IMG/VR virus record: IMGVR_UViG_3300032235_000198
Span: 1-41,735 of that record
DNA from: a virus
Direction: 5' to 3' (one strand)
Length of the DNA: 41,735 bases
A program made the translations under genes and the position numbers. Position 1 is the first letter of the stretch, and every line of letters starts with the position of its first letter. The notes below the pieces were generated by a model. It was given only the letters and a program-made list of their open reading frames with translations. It ran no database searches and was not told the DNA's origin. Below are positions 5,517 to 13,034 of this stretch, one piece after another.

Positions 5517-7970
5517 TCAGCCGATGGCGGCAGGAAGGCGAACGCCAACCAGCGTGGTGGTTCTTGCCTTCGGATCCTTTTTTGCCTTCACCTCTGGGAA
5601 CACCACCAGCAGGCGCTGAAGCAGCAAACGGGAGGCCTTGACGGTCGGATCGTTGGGTGGATCGATCACCCAGCGGCCGTTGCCATCCTTGAAGCCCTCC
5701 TCCTGATACCAGCGGCACAGGTGCGCCCAGACGGTGAGGAGTGGGGTCTCTGCGTCCTCATCCCATGAGAGGCCGATCTCATCGCAGAAGTCCCAAAGGT
5801 GGCTGCCCTTGCGGCGGACGGCGCGCATGGCTTCACGTCCGGTCTCGTAGTCGATGCCGTGCTCAACGGAGAGCTGCAGGCCTTCCAGCAGCCAGTTGAG
5901 GAAGGCGGGGCAGATGTGGCGATGGATGAACTCAGGGTCATCCTTGAGGCGTGGGTCAGCCTTGAGGTGCTCCGGCCTGGTGGGCACCGCCATGTAGGTG
6001 CGGCGGAACTGAAAGACGTGGAACCGGGTCTCGATGGCAGCCTGCTCGCCGGTGAGCGATGGCTCCTTGTTCAGGTTGAAAACGAACAGGCAGTTCGGGA
6101 TGAAGGTGGTCTCTTGGACGCCTTTCACCTCCCATGCAAGCTCCTCGCCGGAGATGGCGCCCTTCAGAGCTTGCAGGCTGTCGATGTGGACGAACTGGCT
6201 GTTCTCGGAGCTCCAGTTGATGGAGGCATCACGGAGCGGCGCGATGGGGAACTTGCGGCCCTGGTCGTACTGGCGAAAGTCGGCGAGGGTGCAGGAGGAG
6301 AAGTTGCGAGCGCCGAGCGTGTCACGCAGTGCGGTGCGGATGGTGTCCTTGCCGTTGGAACCGGAGCCGATCATGAGCAGGGCTCTGGGGCGGCCGCGTG
6401 TGGCGCGGTATTTCGTCAGATCAAGCGATGAACCGAGGATGCGCTGCAGAGTGTCCTGATCGGTGGGTTCCACGGCCTCAAGCAGGCGGAACATGTGCTC
6501 GGGGTTGGCCTGCGGGTCGTAGTCGTAGTCGGTGATGTAGGTGAAGGGCACCGCGGGATTGTGCGGCGTGAAATGAAGGGTGAAGCGGCTGCCTTGCCAC
6601 GTCCAGCTGACGACCCCATTGCGGCAGTTGATGGCGTTTGGTGGGTTGACGCCTGATGCGCCGAGCTTGGTGCGCATCCATGCCAGGGCTTCGGTCACGT
6701 AGCGAGGTCGCGCCCATGGGTGGATGCACTCGCCTTCCTTGCCTTCGGTGGTGTAGAGCTGCTCGAGGAAGGCAGCGATCAGGGGTGACAGCTCATCGTC
6801 TGTGATGGATTGGTAGTGGCAGCCACTCCAGAAGTGGAGGATCTCGTCATGGCAGATCCAGCGACTGTTGATCTTGTCGAAGACGCCTTGCTTGACCAGC
6901 GGCAGCCAGTCGGAGTTCTTGCTGCGCAGGTTGAAGTTGATCGCCTCTGTGACTTCAGCGAGCGGCGCATCGGGTGATGGCGCTGGTGAAATCTGCTGCT
7001 GGCGGTGCTGGCGTGCCTGGCGGTTGAGGTGATAGCGCAGGCGATCCGGCCAGCCCTTGTCGACGGTGCGGGGTTGTTCTGCGGCACTGCGCAGGCAGGT
7101 GAGCGCTTCGCGTTCGGGCAGCGGTGGTGAGCAGCGTGCGGCGAAGGAGAGCACCACCTGCTCGGGTGTGCCGCTGACGAGAAGGCCTGCAGCGCGTGCG
7201 GCGTCATCAATGGCGAATGCGACAGCTGCGAGGCGGAAGCAGTCGTTGTTGCGGCCGCCTTCGGTGGTGCCTGATGTTGCGAGCTGGCTGAGCTCCTTGG
7301 GCAGCAGCTCATCGAGGTTGATGGTGTCCGGCAGTTGTACGGACGACACCGTGATGGCCGTTGCGGGCTGCTCGGGTTCAGGAAGGCAGGCCTCGATGTC
7401 TTCGACGTTGTAGGTGCGCTCGGAGCAGGTGACGATCGATGCGAGCTCACCGAGCGTGCCATCGGCCTTGACGTGGAAGGTGCCTGGAAGGCGCATGACG
7501 CGCGAGGGGTTCTTGAGCGCGCGATCGGCATCAGCGTGATCGAGCAGGCGCTTTTGAAGGATGCGCCAGTGCTGCGGGCTAATGGGATCGTTCAGCACCC
7601 AGTAGCAGTGGATCGACTTCCCGCCGGTGTCCACCTGGATGGTGGGTTCTGGCAGGCCGAGCTCCTGCCATGCGTTGAGCTGCCAGTCCTTGGGGCGATC
7701 GTCCCACTCGCAGAAGAAGGCACGGCAGCCGGTGATGTCGGCGTCGGTGTCACCGCCATCGTTGATGACGACGTAGACGCCGCGGCCTTCTGCTTGCCAC
7801 TCCTCGACGGCCTTGCGGGATGGTGGCGCCTTGCGGCCGCGATCGTCACCCTTGGCGGGGTGACCATTGGGGAAAAAACCACGAAGACGCGCGGTGCCGG
7901 TTGGTTTGCCGATCACCTTGAAGAAGGTGCGGATCGCGCTGAAATCAGGCGTCTTCTGTAACGTTGTCAT
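5517..7970 (-). CDS. Bifunctional primase-helicase (D5-like, SF3 helicase)
   Basis: An 817-residue replication protein from the ATG that begins MTTLQKTPDFSAI; longer readings overlap the nuclease gene and have no family-like sequence. The N-terminal third looks like a primase-polymerase/RepB-type primase: FFCEWDD near residue 87, VDTGGKSIHCYW and RVMRLPGTFHVK. The C-terminal half is a D5/poxvirus-type SF3 helicase with Walker A MIGSGSNGKDT near residue 535, Walker B-like SINWSSEN and FNLNKEPSL in the sensor region. It would open and prime the phage origin. The iteron block follows directly, and two iterons lie in its 3' coding end. It belongs to the leftward early operon after the helicase and VRR-NUC genes. 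Confidence 0.88.
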   Translation of the reverse strand: MTTLQKTPDFSAIRTFFKVIGKPTGTARLRGFFPNGHPAKGDDRGRKAPPSRKAVEEWQAEGRGVYVVINDGGDTDADITGCRAFFCEWDDRPKDWQLNAWQELGLPEPTIQVDTGGKSIHCYWVLNDPISPQHWRILQKRLLDHADADRALKNPSRVMRLPGTFHVKADGTLGELASIVTCSERTYNVEDIEACLPEPEQPATAITVSSVQLPDTINLDELLPKELSQLATSGTTEGGRNNDCFRLAAVAFAIDDAARAAGLLVSGTPEQVVLSFAARCSPPLPEREALTCLRSAAEQPRTVDKGWPDRLRYHLNRQARQHRQQQISPAPSPDAPLAEVTEAINFNLRSKNSDWLPLVKQGVFDKINSRWICHDEILHFWSGCHYQSITDDELSPLIAAFLEQLYTTEGKEGECIHPWARPRYVTEALAWMRTKLGASGVNPPNAINCRNGVVSWTWQGSRFTLHFTPHNPAVPFTYITDYDYDPQANPEHMFRLLEAVEPTDQDTLQRILGSSLDLTKYRATRGRPRALLMIGSGSNGKDTIRTALRDTLGARNFSSCTLADFRQYDQGRKFPIAPLRDASINWSSENSQFVHIDSLQALKGAISGEELAWEVKGVQETTFIPNCLFVFNLNKEPSLTGEQAAIETRFHVFQFRRTYMAVPTRPEHLKADPRLKDDPEFIHRHICPAFLNWLLEGLQLSVEHGIDYETGREAMRAVRRKGSHLWDFCDEIGLSWDEDAETPLLTVWAHLCRWYQEEGFKDGNGRWVIDPPNDPTVKASRLLLQRLLVVFPEVKAKKDPKARTTTLVGVRLPAAIG

Positions 7971-8043
7971 GTCTGCAGGTAGTGGCTGTGGACTGTGGCC
8001 GGGGTGTATGGAGCACCACCGGCCGCTTTTTTTGGCAGGTGCA

Positions 8044-8427
8044 TTATGGGCTGCCCTGCACGATGACGACGGCATCTGCAACAGACCGCGCCACTCCTGC
8101 GATGCCACCGGCTGATCGGACGGCATGGAGCCAGTGGGTCTGGGCAGGTGAGAGGCGGCCTGATGGGGTCTTGATCTCGAGCGACGTGAACACGGCGATG
8201 CGCTGCCCGACCATCTCAGGGGTGACGGTGAGGGTGCGCCAGCCGATCAGGTCAGCGGAGCCGCGGGCAAGGCCGAAGGTGACGAGCCGGCCGGTGCGTG
8301 GATCGGGGAGCGATCCGACTTGGTTGCGGAACAGTCGGGCATCGGGGTGCGTGCCGAGCGCGAGACGGATGCGCTGCTGCAGGTCGGTCTCGGGGTTCGC
8401 CACATCAGGCCGATCGGTTGCGCGCAT
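8044..8427 (-). CDS. VRR-NUC domain nuclease
   Basis: A 127-residue stand-alone VRR-NUC (PD-(D/E)XK superfamily) nuclease. Visible core elements are the N-terminal E in NPETDLQQRI, then GSADLIGWRTL (the G-x-x-D position) and FTSLEIKTPSGRLSPAQ, which supplies the E-x-K active-site pair followed by the conserved Q. VRR-NUC proteins act on branched or flapped DNA, and phage versions often accompany an SF2 helicase. Here the gene start lies 23 bases inside the helicase 3' end. A role in processing replication or recombination intermediates is inferred. Confidence 0.88.
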   Translation of the reverse strand: MRATDRPDVANPETDLQQRIRLALGTHPDARLFRNQVGSLPDPRTGRLVTFGLARGSADLIGWRTLTVTPEMVGQRIAVFTSLEIKTPSGRLSPAQTHWLHAVRSAGGIAGVARSVADAVVIVQGSP

Positions 8428-9778
8428 TGTGGACCTTCCACGCCCATGCGGGGCTGTAGCCGCGCTGGCGTGCGATGGCCATGAGCTCGGGCAGTGTGCG
8501 TGCGCGGCGGCGCTCCTGCGTGCGCTGGCGCACGGCCTCGCGGTGGAGCTCTTTCAGCTCCCCGGCCACCTGGTGCAGCTGACGTGCGGGCTGGATCGGC
8601 ACCGGCGTGCCGCAGCAGGGGCAGGCCGGCTGTGGCGGGAAGGCGGCGAAGCAGACCTGGCATGTGCGGACGGTGGGCGCTGCAGTGCCAGCTGCGCGGC
8701 TGCGCTTCAGGCGATCGTCCAGCGACCAGTCGCGGTCATCGTCGGGGAAGCCATGGCGGTGGACATTGCCGACGTGATCGAGGATCACGGCGTGCTCCTT
8801 GCCGGGTGCCGGGCGCAGCACGCGGCCGACCTGCTGCAGGTAGAGGCCAAGGCTGGCGGTCGGGCGCAGCAGGATGGCGGCTTCGGCATCGGGGCAGTCG
8901 AAACCCTCGGACACCACATCGACGGTCACCAGCAGCTGCAGGGTGCCTGCGACGAACTGTCGCAGGAGTGCGTCACGATGCTGCGTTGATGTTGTGCCGA
9001 GCAGCGTGGCGGCTGTGATCCCTGATTCGGTGAAGGCCGCGGCCACCGAGTCTGCGTGCTTGGCAGAACAGCAGAAGGCGATCGCACGCTTGCCGGGACA
9101 GATGCGCAAATAGTGTGCAATCGCGTCACCTGTGACGGTGGGGCGATCCATGCGATCGGCTGCTTGCTCTGGTGAATAATCACCAGCGCGAATTGCGATT
9201 CTGGATAGGTCGGCAATGATTGGTGGCGCAAATACACGCGCAGGCGATAAGTGCCGCTGCGATGTAAGGGTTGCCACTGATGGTCCAATTACCAGATGAT
9301 CGAATACCGCACTGAGGCCGCGGCCGTCCTGCCTGATGGGGGTCGCCGTAACGCCGAGGCGGAAGGCTTGTGGCCAGTGGCTGAGCACTGAGGACCAGGT
9401 GCCAGCAACCGCGTGGTGTGCCTCATCAATGACGATGAGATCTGGCTGCCAGTGCTGACGATGTAGGCGCCGCGCAAGCGTCTGCACGGATGCAACCTGC
9501 ACTGGGTGATCGGCCTCCGGGTGACCAGCCGCGATCACGCCATGGGATACGCCGACCAGGCTGAGCTTCGCGCTGGCCTGCAGGATCAGCTCACGCCTGT
9601 GGACGAGGATCAGCACGCGGCGGCCGCGTGCGACGGCTCCGGCTGTGATGGCGGAGAAGCAAATCGTCTTGCCAGCGCCGGTGCTCAAGACAAGCAGAGG
9701 AGCGCGCGCGCCTTGGCGGTAGGCAGCACGAAGGTCTGAGATCGCCTGTGATTGATAGTCGCGAAGCGTGAGACTCAT
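8405..9778 (-). CDS. DEAD/DEAH-box SF2 helicase
   Basis: A 457-residue helicase with all core motifs: RDYQSQAI at the N terminus, Walker A STGAGKT (32-38), DEAH (118-121), TATP (144-147) and motif VI QQVGRVLRPAPGK. After the helicase core is a four-cysteine ribbon (CQVC...CPCC near 378-395) and a basic tail. The type resembles T4 UvsW and RecG/SSL2-like remodelers. It is the first gene of the leftward early operon. A perfect inverted repeat (9785-9818) lies immediately upstream and probably controls it. A modest AT-richer patch around 9110-9300 suggests mosaic exchange. Confidence 0.92.
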   Translation of the reverse strand: MSLTLRDYQSQAISDLRAAYRQGARAPLLVLSTGAGKTICFSAITAGAVARGRRVLILVHRRELILQASAKLSLVGVSHGVIAAGHPEADHPVQVASVQTLARRLHRQHWQPDLIVIDEAHHAVAGTWSSVLSHWPQAFRLGVTATPIRQDGRGLSAVFDHLVIGPSVATLTSQRHLSPARVFAPPIIADLSRIAIRAGDYSPEQAADRMDRPTVTGDAIAHYLRICPGKRAIAFCCSAKHADSVAAAFTESGITAATLLGTTSTQHRDALLRQFVAGTLQLLVTVDVVSEGFDCPDAEAAILLRPTASLGLYLQQVGRVLRPAPGKEHAVILDHVGNVHRHGFPDDDRDWSLDDRLKRSRAAGTAAPTVRTCQVCFAAFPPQPACPCCGTPVPIQPARQLHQVAGELKELHREAVRQRTQERRRARTLPELMAIARQRGYSPAWAWKVHNARNRSA

Positions 9779-9784
9779 GAGACT

Positions 9785-9818
9785 TGACCTTGGATAGCGG
9801 GAAGGAATACCAAGGTCA
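9785..9818. promoter_or_regulatory. Operator-like inverted repeat between divergent early operons
   Basis: TGACCTTGG (9785-9793) and CCAAGGTCA (9810-9818) are perfect 9-bp complements with a 16-bp spacer. They lie between the helicase start (9778) and the RecE-like start (9874). A GATACT hexamer follows at 9826-9831. The layout fits a shared control region for both early operons. The cognate protein is unknown. Confidence 0.55.
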
Positions 9819-9873
9819 GCGGCCGGATACTAGACGGCAGAGATTGAAATACTGAGAACTACTGGGGGAAGCG

Positions 9874-10776
9874 ATGACAGGCAGGGAAACAGTGGTAAGT
9901 TGCGTGAGCCTTCGGTACGCGCTGCCTTTGGACAACGCCGCCTATCACCGCCATCCGGCGGTATCGAAAAGCCACCTCGATCAGATCGCCCGCAGCCCGC
10001 TGCACTACTGGGCGCGGTATCTCGACGAGAACCGGGTGGAGCCTGAGCCGACGCCAGCGATGCGGCTCGGCACTGCGGTGCACACGCTGACGCTGGAGCC
10101 CGACACGTTCGCGGAGCGCTACGTGATGGCGCCCGAGAACATCGACAGGCGCACGAAAGCGGGTAAGGAGCTCTGGGCCGAATGGGAGGCCCAAGCTGCT
10201 GGGCGCGAGGTGCTGACCCGCGCTGATACCGACCTGATGCAGGCCATGGCGCTGGCCGTGCGCTCACACCCTGCAGCTGGTGCGCTGCTGAGGCTCAAGG
10301 GCAAGGCCGAGACCACGCACATCTGGACCGATGAGGCGACAGGCCTCGAGTGCAAGTGCCGGCCGGACTGGCTGACCGATGACGGCAGCCTGATCGTGGA
10401 CCTGAAGACCACGGAGGATGCCAGCCCGGCTGGGTTCAGGAAGTCGATCGCCAACTTCCGCTACCACGTGCAGGCAGCTTGGTATCTGCACGGCCTCGAG
10501 CAGGCGACGGTGCGCCGGCCGGAAGGGTTCATCTTCATCTGCGTGGAGAAGAAGCCACCGCACGCCGTGGCGGTCTACGTGGCCGATGGCGAGATGATCG
10601 GTGCCGGTGGCGAACGTGCGCTGCAGGATCTGGAGCGTCTGGCCGAGTGCCGCGCTGCTGGCCGGTGGCCGGGCTACAGCGAGGAGATCCAGCCGATCGG
10701 GCTGCCGGCATGGATGCGGCCGCGGCCGGATGGATCGCTGCCGGTCGGAGCGCCAGCCGAGATCGAGCTCTACTGA
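9874..10776 (+). CDS. RecE-like PD-(D/E)XK exonuclease
   Basis: A 300-residue nuclease of the RecE/exonuclease VIII C-terminal type that resects duplex DNA for the neighbouring annealase. Visible are SKSHLDQIARSPLHYW at 31-46, MRLGTAVHTLTLEP near 63-76, and the active site CKCRPDWLTDDGSLIVDLKT with D165, D176 and K178. A helix with YHVQAAWYLHGL follows, carrying the conserved Gln-Tyr element. The start ATG has a good GGGGGAAG Shine-Dalgarno six bases upstream. It opens the rightward early operon, and its stop overlaps the ATG of a small membrane protein, which is followed by the RecT-like gene. Confidence 0.9.
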   Translation: MTGRETVVSCVSLRYALPLDNAAYHRHPAVSKSHLDQIARSPLHYWARYLDENRVEPEPTPAMRLGTAVHTLTLEPDTFAERYVMAPENIDRRTKAGKELWAEWEAQAAGREVLTRADTDLMQAMALAVRSHPAAGALLRLKGKAETTHIWTDEATGLECKCRPDWLTDDGSLIVDLKTTEDASPAGFRKSIANFRYHVQAAWYLHGLEQATVRRPEGFIFICVEKKPPHAVAVYVADGEMIGAGGERALQDLERLAECRAAGRWPGYSEEIQPIGLPAWMRPRPDGSLPVGAPAEIELY

Positions 10777-10919
10777 TGCGGATCCCTTCCTTGGCCATCC
10801 GTGCGCCCGTGGCGGCGCTGGCCGGCGGCTGGTTCCTCACCGAGCTGTGGCCGATCACCTACTGGCCGGCGGTGGCCGGCTGCCTGTTCATCTATCTGAC
10901 CTTGAGACTTCAACCATGA
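10776..10919 (+). CDS. Small membrane protein between the RecE and RecT genes
   Basis: A 47-residue hydrophobic protein (MRIPSLAIRAPVAALAGGWF, then a second apolar stretch WPAVAGCLFIYLTL). It has one or two predicted membrane segments. Its ATG overlaps the RecE-like stop (TGATG) and its stop overlaps the RecT-like start (ATGA), so it is translationally coupled inside the recombination operon. I do not recognise a family. Its placement could be incidental operon packing or could tether recombination factors to the membrane. Confidence 0.6.
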   Translation: MRIPSLAIRAPVAALAGGWFLTELWPITYWPAVAGCLFIYLTLRLQP

Positions 10920-11599
10920 GCGAGTCCACAGCACTGACAACCACCGGAGGCAGCGTGTTCTCCGGCATCCAGGCATTCGAGGATGCGCAGCGGATCGCCA
11001 AGGCGCTGGCCAGCTCGACGCTGATCCCGCCGCAGTTCCAGGGGCAGCAGGGGTTCGCGAACTGCCTGGTGGCGCTTGAGATCGCCAACCGGCTCAACCT
11101 GAGCCCTTTTCTGGTGATGCAGCATGTCCACGTCATCCATGGCCGGCCCAGCTTCAGCAGCCAGTTCCTGATCGCGTTGGTGAACGGCTGCGGCGAGTTC
11201 AGCCCGCTGCGTTTTGAGCTGCGCGGCGAAGGCGAGCAGCAAGGCTGTCGCTGCACCGCCACCGACCTGAAGAGCGGTGAGCTGCTGGAAGGTCCGTGGG
11301 TGTCGGTTGGCATGGCGAAGAAGGAAGGCTGGGCGACCAAGAGCGGCAGCAAGTGGCAGACCATGCCCGAGCTGATGCTGAGGTACAGAGCCGCTGCGTT
11401 CTGGCAGCGTCTTTTCGCCAGCCATCTCACGCTCGGCTTCAAGACTGAGGAGGAAGTGCTCGACGTGGAGCCCGTGACGGTGCGCCCGGCCGAGCCCGCC
11501 CCGAAGTCAGCGGTGGAGCAGCTGAACGCGAAGATCAAGCAGCCGGCGGCGGAGCCGGTTGAGGTGGTGGAGGCAAGTGATGCAGATGAAATCTTCTGA
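10916..11599 (+). CDS. RecT-like single-strand annealing protein
   Basis: A 227-residue protein of the RecT/Red-beta annealase group. The central part shows LSPFLVMQHVHVIHGRPSFS followed by LIALVNGCGEFSPLRFEL, then GPWVSVGMAKKEGW and TMPELMLRYRAAAFWQRLFA, which is the usual RecT pattern. It would anneal the 3' tails made by the RecE-like nuclease. The C terminus is acidic and ends ...SDADEIF, resembling the SSB C-terminal tip. The start ATG overlaps the stop of the small membrane gene; longer in-frame readings run back into RecE. The final bases overlap the next gene. Confidence 0.87.
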   Translation: MSESTALTTTGGSVFSGIQAFEDAQRIAKALASSTLIPPQFQGQQGFANCLVALEIANRLNLSPFLVMQHVHVIHGRPSFSSQFLIALVNGCGEFSPLRFELRGEGEQQGCRCTATDLKSGELLEGPWVSVGMAKKEGWATKSGSKWQTMPELMLRYRAAAFWQRLFASHLTLGFKTEEEVLDVEPVTVRPAEPAPKSAVEQLNAKIKQPAAEPVEVVEASDADEIF

Positions 11600-11810
11600 G
11601 CCCGGATACCTGCAGCCACGCGAGCTGGCAGCCAGGTGGCGAGGTGTCGTCACGCTGAGCACGCTCGACAACTGGCGCAGCCAGAACCGCGGCCCGAGGT
11701 TCGTGAAGATCGGAGGCCGTGTCCTGTATCCCGTCGCTGAGGTGGAGGCCTACGAGGCTCGAAACCTGCGCGGGATGCCCAACAATCCACCTACCCAACC
11801 GAGACCATGA
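11580..11810 (+). CDS. Small helix-turn-helix protein, excisionase-like
   Basis: A 76-residue winged HTH of the MerR/excisionase (HTH_17) type: YLQPRELAARWRGVVTLSTL as the HTH, then NRGPRFVKIGGRVLYPVAEV as the wing, the pattern seen in phage Xis-like and AlpA-like proteins. It starts inside the RecT-like 3' end. Possible roles are excisionase for the integrase or early regulator. Distance from the integrase does not exclude Xis, but the position in the recombination operon makes a regulator equally likely. Confidence 0.7.
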   Translation: MQMKSSEPGYLQPRELAARWRGVVTLSTLDNWRSQNRGPRFVKIGGRVLYPVAEVEAYEARNLRGMPNNPPTQPRP

Positions 11811-12133
11811 CCTTCAAGCTGAACCTGGCAATCTTCAAGTCCACCAAGCCCGACAGCAAGGTGGACTTCAGCGGCCGGATGAACATCAAGCCGGAGGAGC
11901 TCGATGCGTTGTGCGCGTTTGTGCTGAGCCAGCCGGTGGACCAGTACGGCAGCGTGCAGGTGCCGGTGACCGGCTGGAAGAAGACCAGCAGCAGCGGGAC
12001 TGCGTATGTGAGCGCTGTGGCGCAGCCGCCCCGTGACTGGGTGCCGCCCGTCACCGCTCAGAGCGCAGCTGCCAGCCTGGCGCAGGCGACTGATGGCGTG
12101 GTGACGGAGATCACCGAGGCCGATCTGTTCTAG
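11807..12133 (+). CDS. Candidate phage single-stranded DNA-binding protein
   Basis: A 108-residue protein that starts MTFKLNLAIFKSTKPDSKVD and has a beta-rich middle (GSVQVPVTGWKKTSSSGTAY). The C-terminal stretch is low-complexity Ala/Gln and the end is acidic, ...ITEADLF. A compact beta domain, a flexible linker and an acidic tip ending in Phe are the layout of SSB proteins, and the neighbour is a RecE/RecT pair. I do not recognise a named family, so SSB is inference. Its TAG stop shares the palindrome CTAG with the stop of the convergent gene on the other strand. Confidence 0.5.
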   Translation: MTFKLNLAIFKSTKPDSKVDFSGRMNIKPEELDALCAFVLSQPVDQYGSVQVPVTGWKKTSSSGTAYVSAVAQPPRDWVPPVTAQSAAASLAQATDGVVTEITEADLF

Positions 12134-12333
12134 GCCTTCATCAGCAGGAGCTCCAGGCGCGCGATCTCATTGACCGCGGCCTGGAGCATTTCCTGCTGGT
12201 GGTAGCACTGCTTGAGGAGCTTTGCCGCGAGCGGCCCCACCTGCGGGTGGCGTTCGATGTCGCGGCATTGCTTTTCGATCAAAAACTGTTTCTCCGGTGG
12301 TATCTGCGCCACCATCCACTCACCGAATTTCAT
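12130..12333 (-). CDS. Conserved small hypothetical protein, leftward in a rightward block
   Basis: A 67-residue, mostly helical protein beginning MKFGEWMVAQIPPEKQFLIE and ending in a Leu-rich coiled-coil-like helix (VNEIARLELLLMKA). It is the only leftward gene inside the rightward operon, converges on the preceding gene with overlapping stops, and diverges from the zinc-ribbon gene 23 bp away. I recall similar short proteins in cyanophage genomes but cannot name a function. It may be separately expressed. Start chosen at MKFGEW because the upstream extension overlaps the zinc-ribbon gene and lacks pattern. Confidence 0.6.
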   Translation of the reverse strand: MKFGEWMVAQIPPEKQFLIEKQCRDIERHPQVGPLAAKLLKQCYHQQEMLQAAVNEIARLELLLMKA

Positions 12334-12355
12334 TGTTCTGGGGCGAACTGTCCCC

Positions 12356-12637
12356 ATGTTGCCGATGCAATGCCCTAAATGCAGTAGCGAGACCATCCGG
12401 GCGCCGATCACAAACAACCGACTGCCGGACCAAGTGGTGCGCCGGCGACAGTGCGCCGACTGCGGCCACAAGTGGTTCACGGTCGAGGTGACGGTGCCTG
12501 ATTACGCGGTGGGCTGGAGCGCTGCCCACCTGCACAAGCCGGTGCTGCGCGTACCGCTGGAGCTGAGCGCTGGCCACACCAAGATGCGCGTGGAGGCGGT
12601 GGAGGAGCGCGACCGGTGGGGACGTAACGGAATGTGA
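12356..12637 (+). CDS. Zinc-ribbon protein with NrdR-like N terminus
   Basis: A 93-residue protein starting MLPMQCPKCSSETI with a second pair RRRQCADCGHKWFTVEV. This CPxC...CxxC ribbon with conserved Arg residues resembles the N-terminal zinc ribbon of NrdR repressors and of phage zinc-ribbon regulators. It lacks the ATP-cone domain that NrdR needs for nucleotide sensing. A DNA- or RNA-binding role is likely; direct control of host nucleotide reductase is speculation. Start could be either of two ATGs nine bases apart. It is the first gene after a switch in direction, so a promoter probably lies between 12334 and 12355. Confidence 0.65.
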   Translation: MLPMQCPKCSSETIRAPITNNRLPDQVVRRRQCADCGHKWFTVEVTVPDYAVGWSAAHLHKPVLRVPLELSAGHTKMRVEAVEERDRWGRNGM

Positions 12638-12711
12638 CAGCAGCGGTGCATGGTGCGCGGCCTACGGTGTATTGTTTGGTCACGGCCGACAAGGCCACCG
12701 CTCTTTAGGCC

Positions 12712-12906
12712 GTGCTCACCACCACCCTGCTGCTGATCTGGAAGCTGTTCCTACCGCTGCTGCTTGTGGTCGCAGTGATCGACTGGCTTACCGCCAGCGA
12801 CGATCGCCGCGTCCGCGTCCTGCACCGCACCGGTCTGAGCCAGCGTCAGATCGCCGACCGCCTCCACATCACCCGTTACCGCGTCCGTGTGGCGCTTGCA
12901 TCATGA
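12712..12906 (+). CDS. Membrane-anchored helix-turn-helix protein
   Basis: A 64-residue protein starting at GTG. Residues 3-24 form one transmembrane segment (LTTTLLLIWKLFLPLLLVVA), followed by a charged linker (DWLTASDDRRVRVL). The rest is a homeodomain/resolvase-like HTH (HRTGLSQRQIADRLHITRYR). The arrangement would place the HTH in the cytoplasm under the membrane. I do not know a characterised homologue. It could be a membrane-tethered regulator or DNA anchor. It is followed by a gene starting four bases before its stop, so it is part of the overlapping small-gene string. Confidence 0.65.
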   Translation: MLTTTLLLIWKLFLPLLLVVAVIDWLTASDDRRVRVLHRTGLSQRQIADRLHITRYRVRVALAS

Positions 12907-13034
12907 TCAACCACATCAACAACGCCATCTGCTGCCTGATCGCCGCAAGCGTGTTCGCCATGATCGGCATCGAATCCGGCGCGCATCACAGCCCCACCCA
13001 CTCCGGCACGCAGCAGGTGGTGCGGCATGACTGA
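12903..13034 (+). CDS. Tiny membrane or exported protein
   Basis: A 43-residue protein (MINHINNAICCLIAASVFAM, then a polar His/Ser/Thr-rich tail). The N-terminal half can span the membrane or serve as a signal anchor. Both ends overlap neighbouring genes by a few bases (ATGATC start inside the previous stop region; next ATG before its stop). No family recognised. Confidence 0.5.
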   Translation: MINHINNAICCLIAASVFAMIGIESGAHHSPTHSGTQQVVRHD

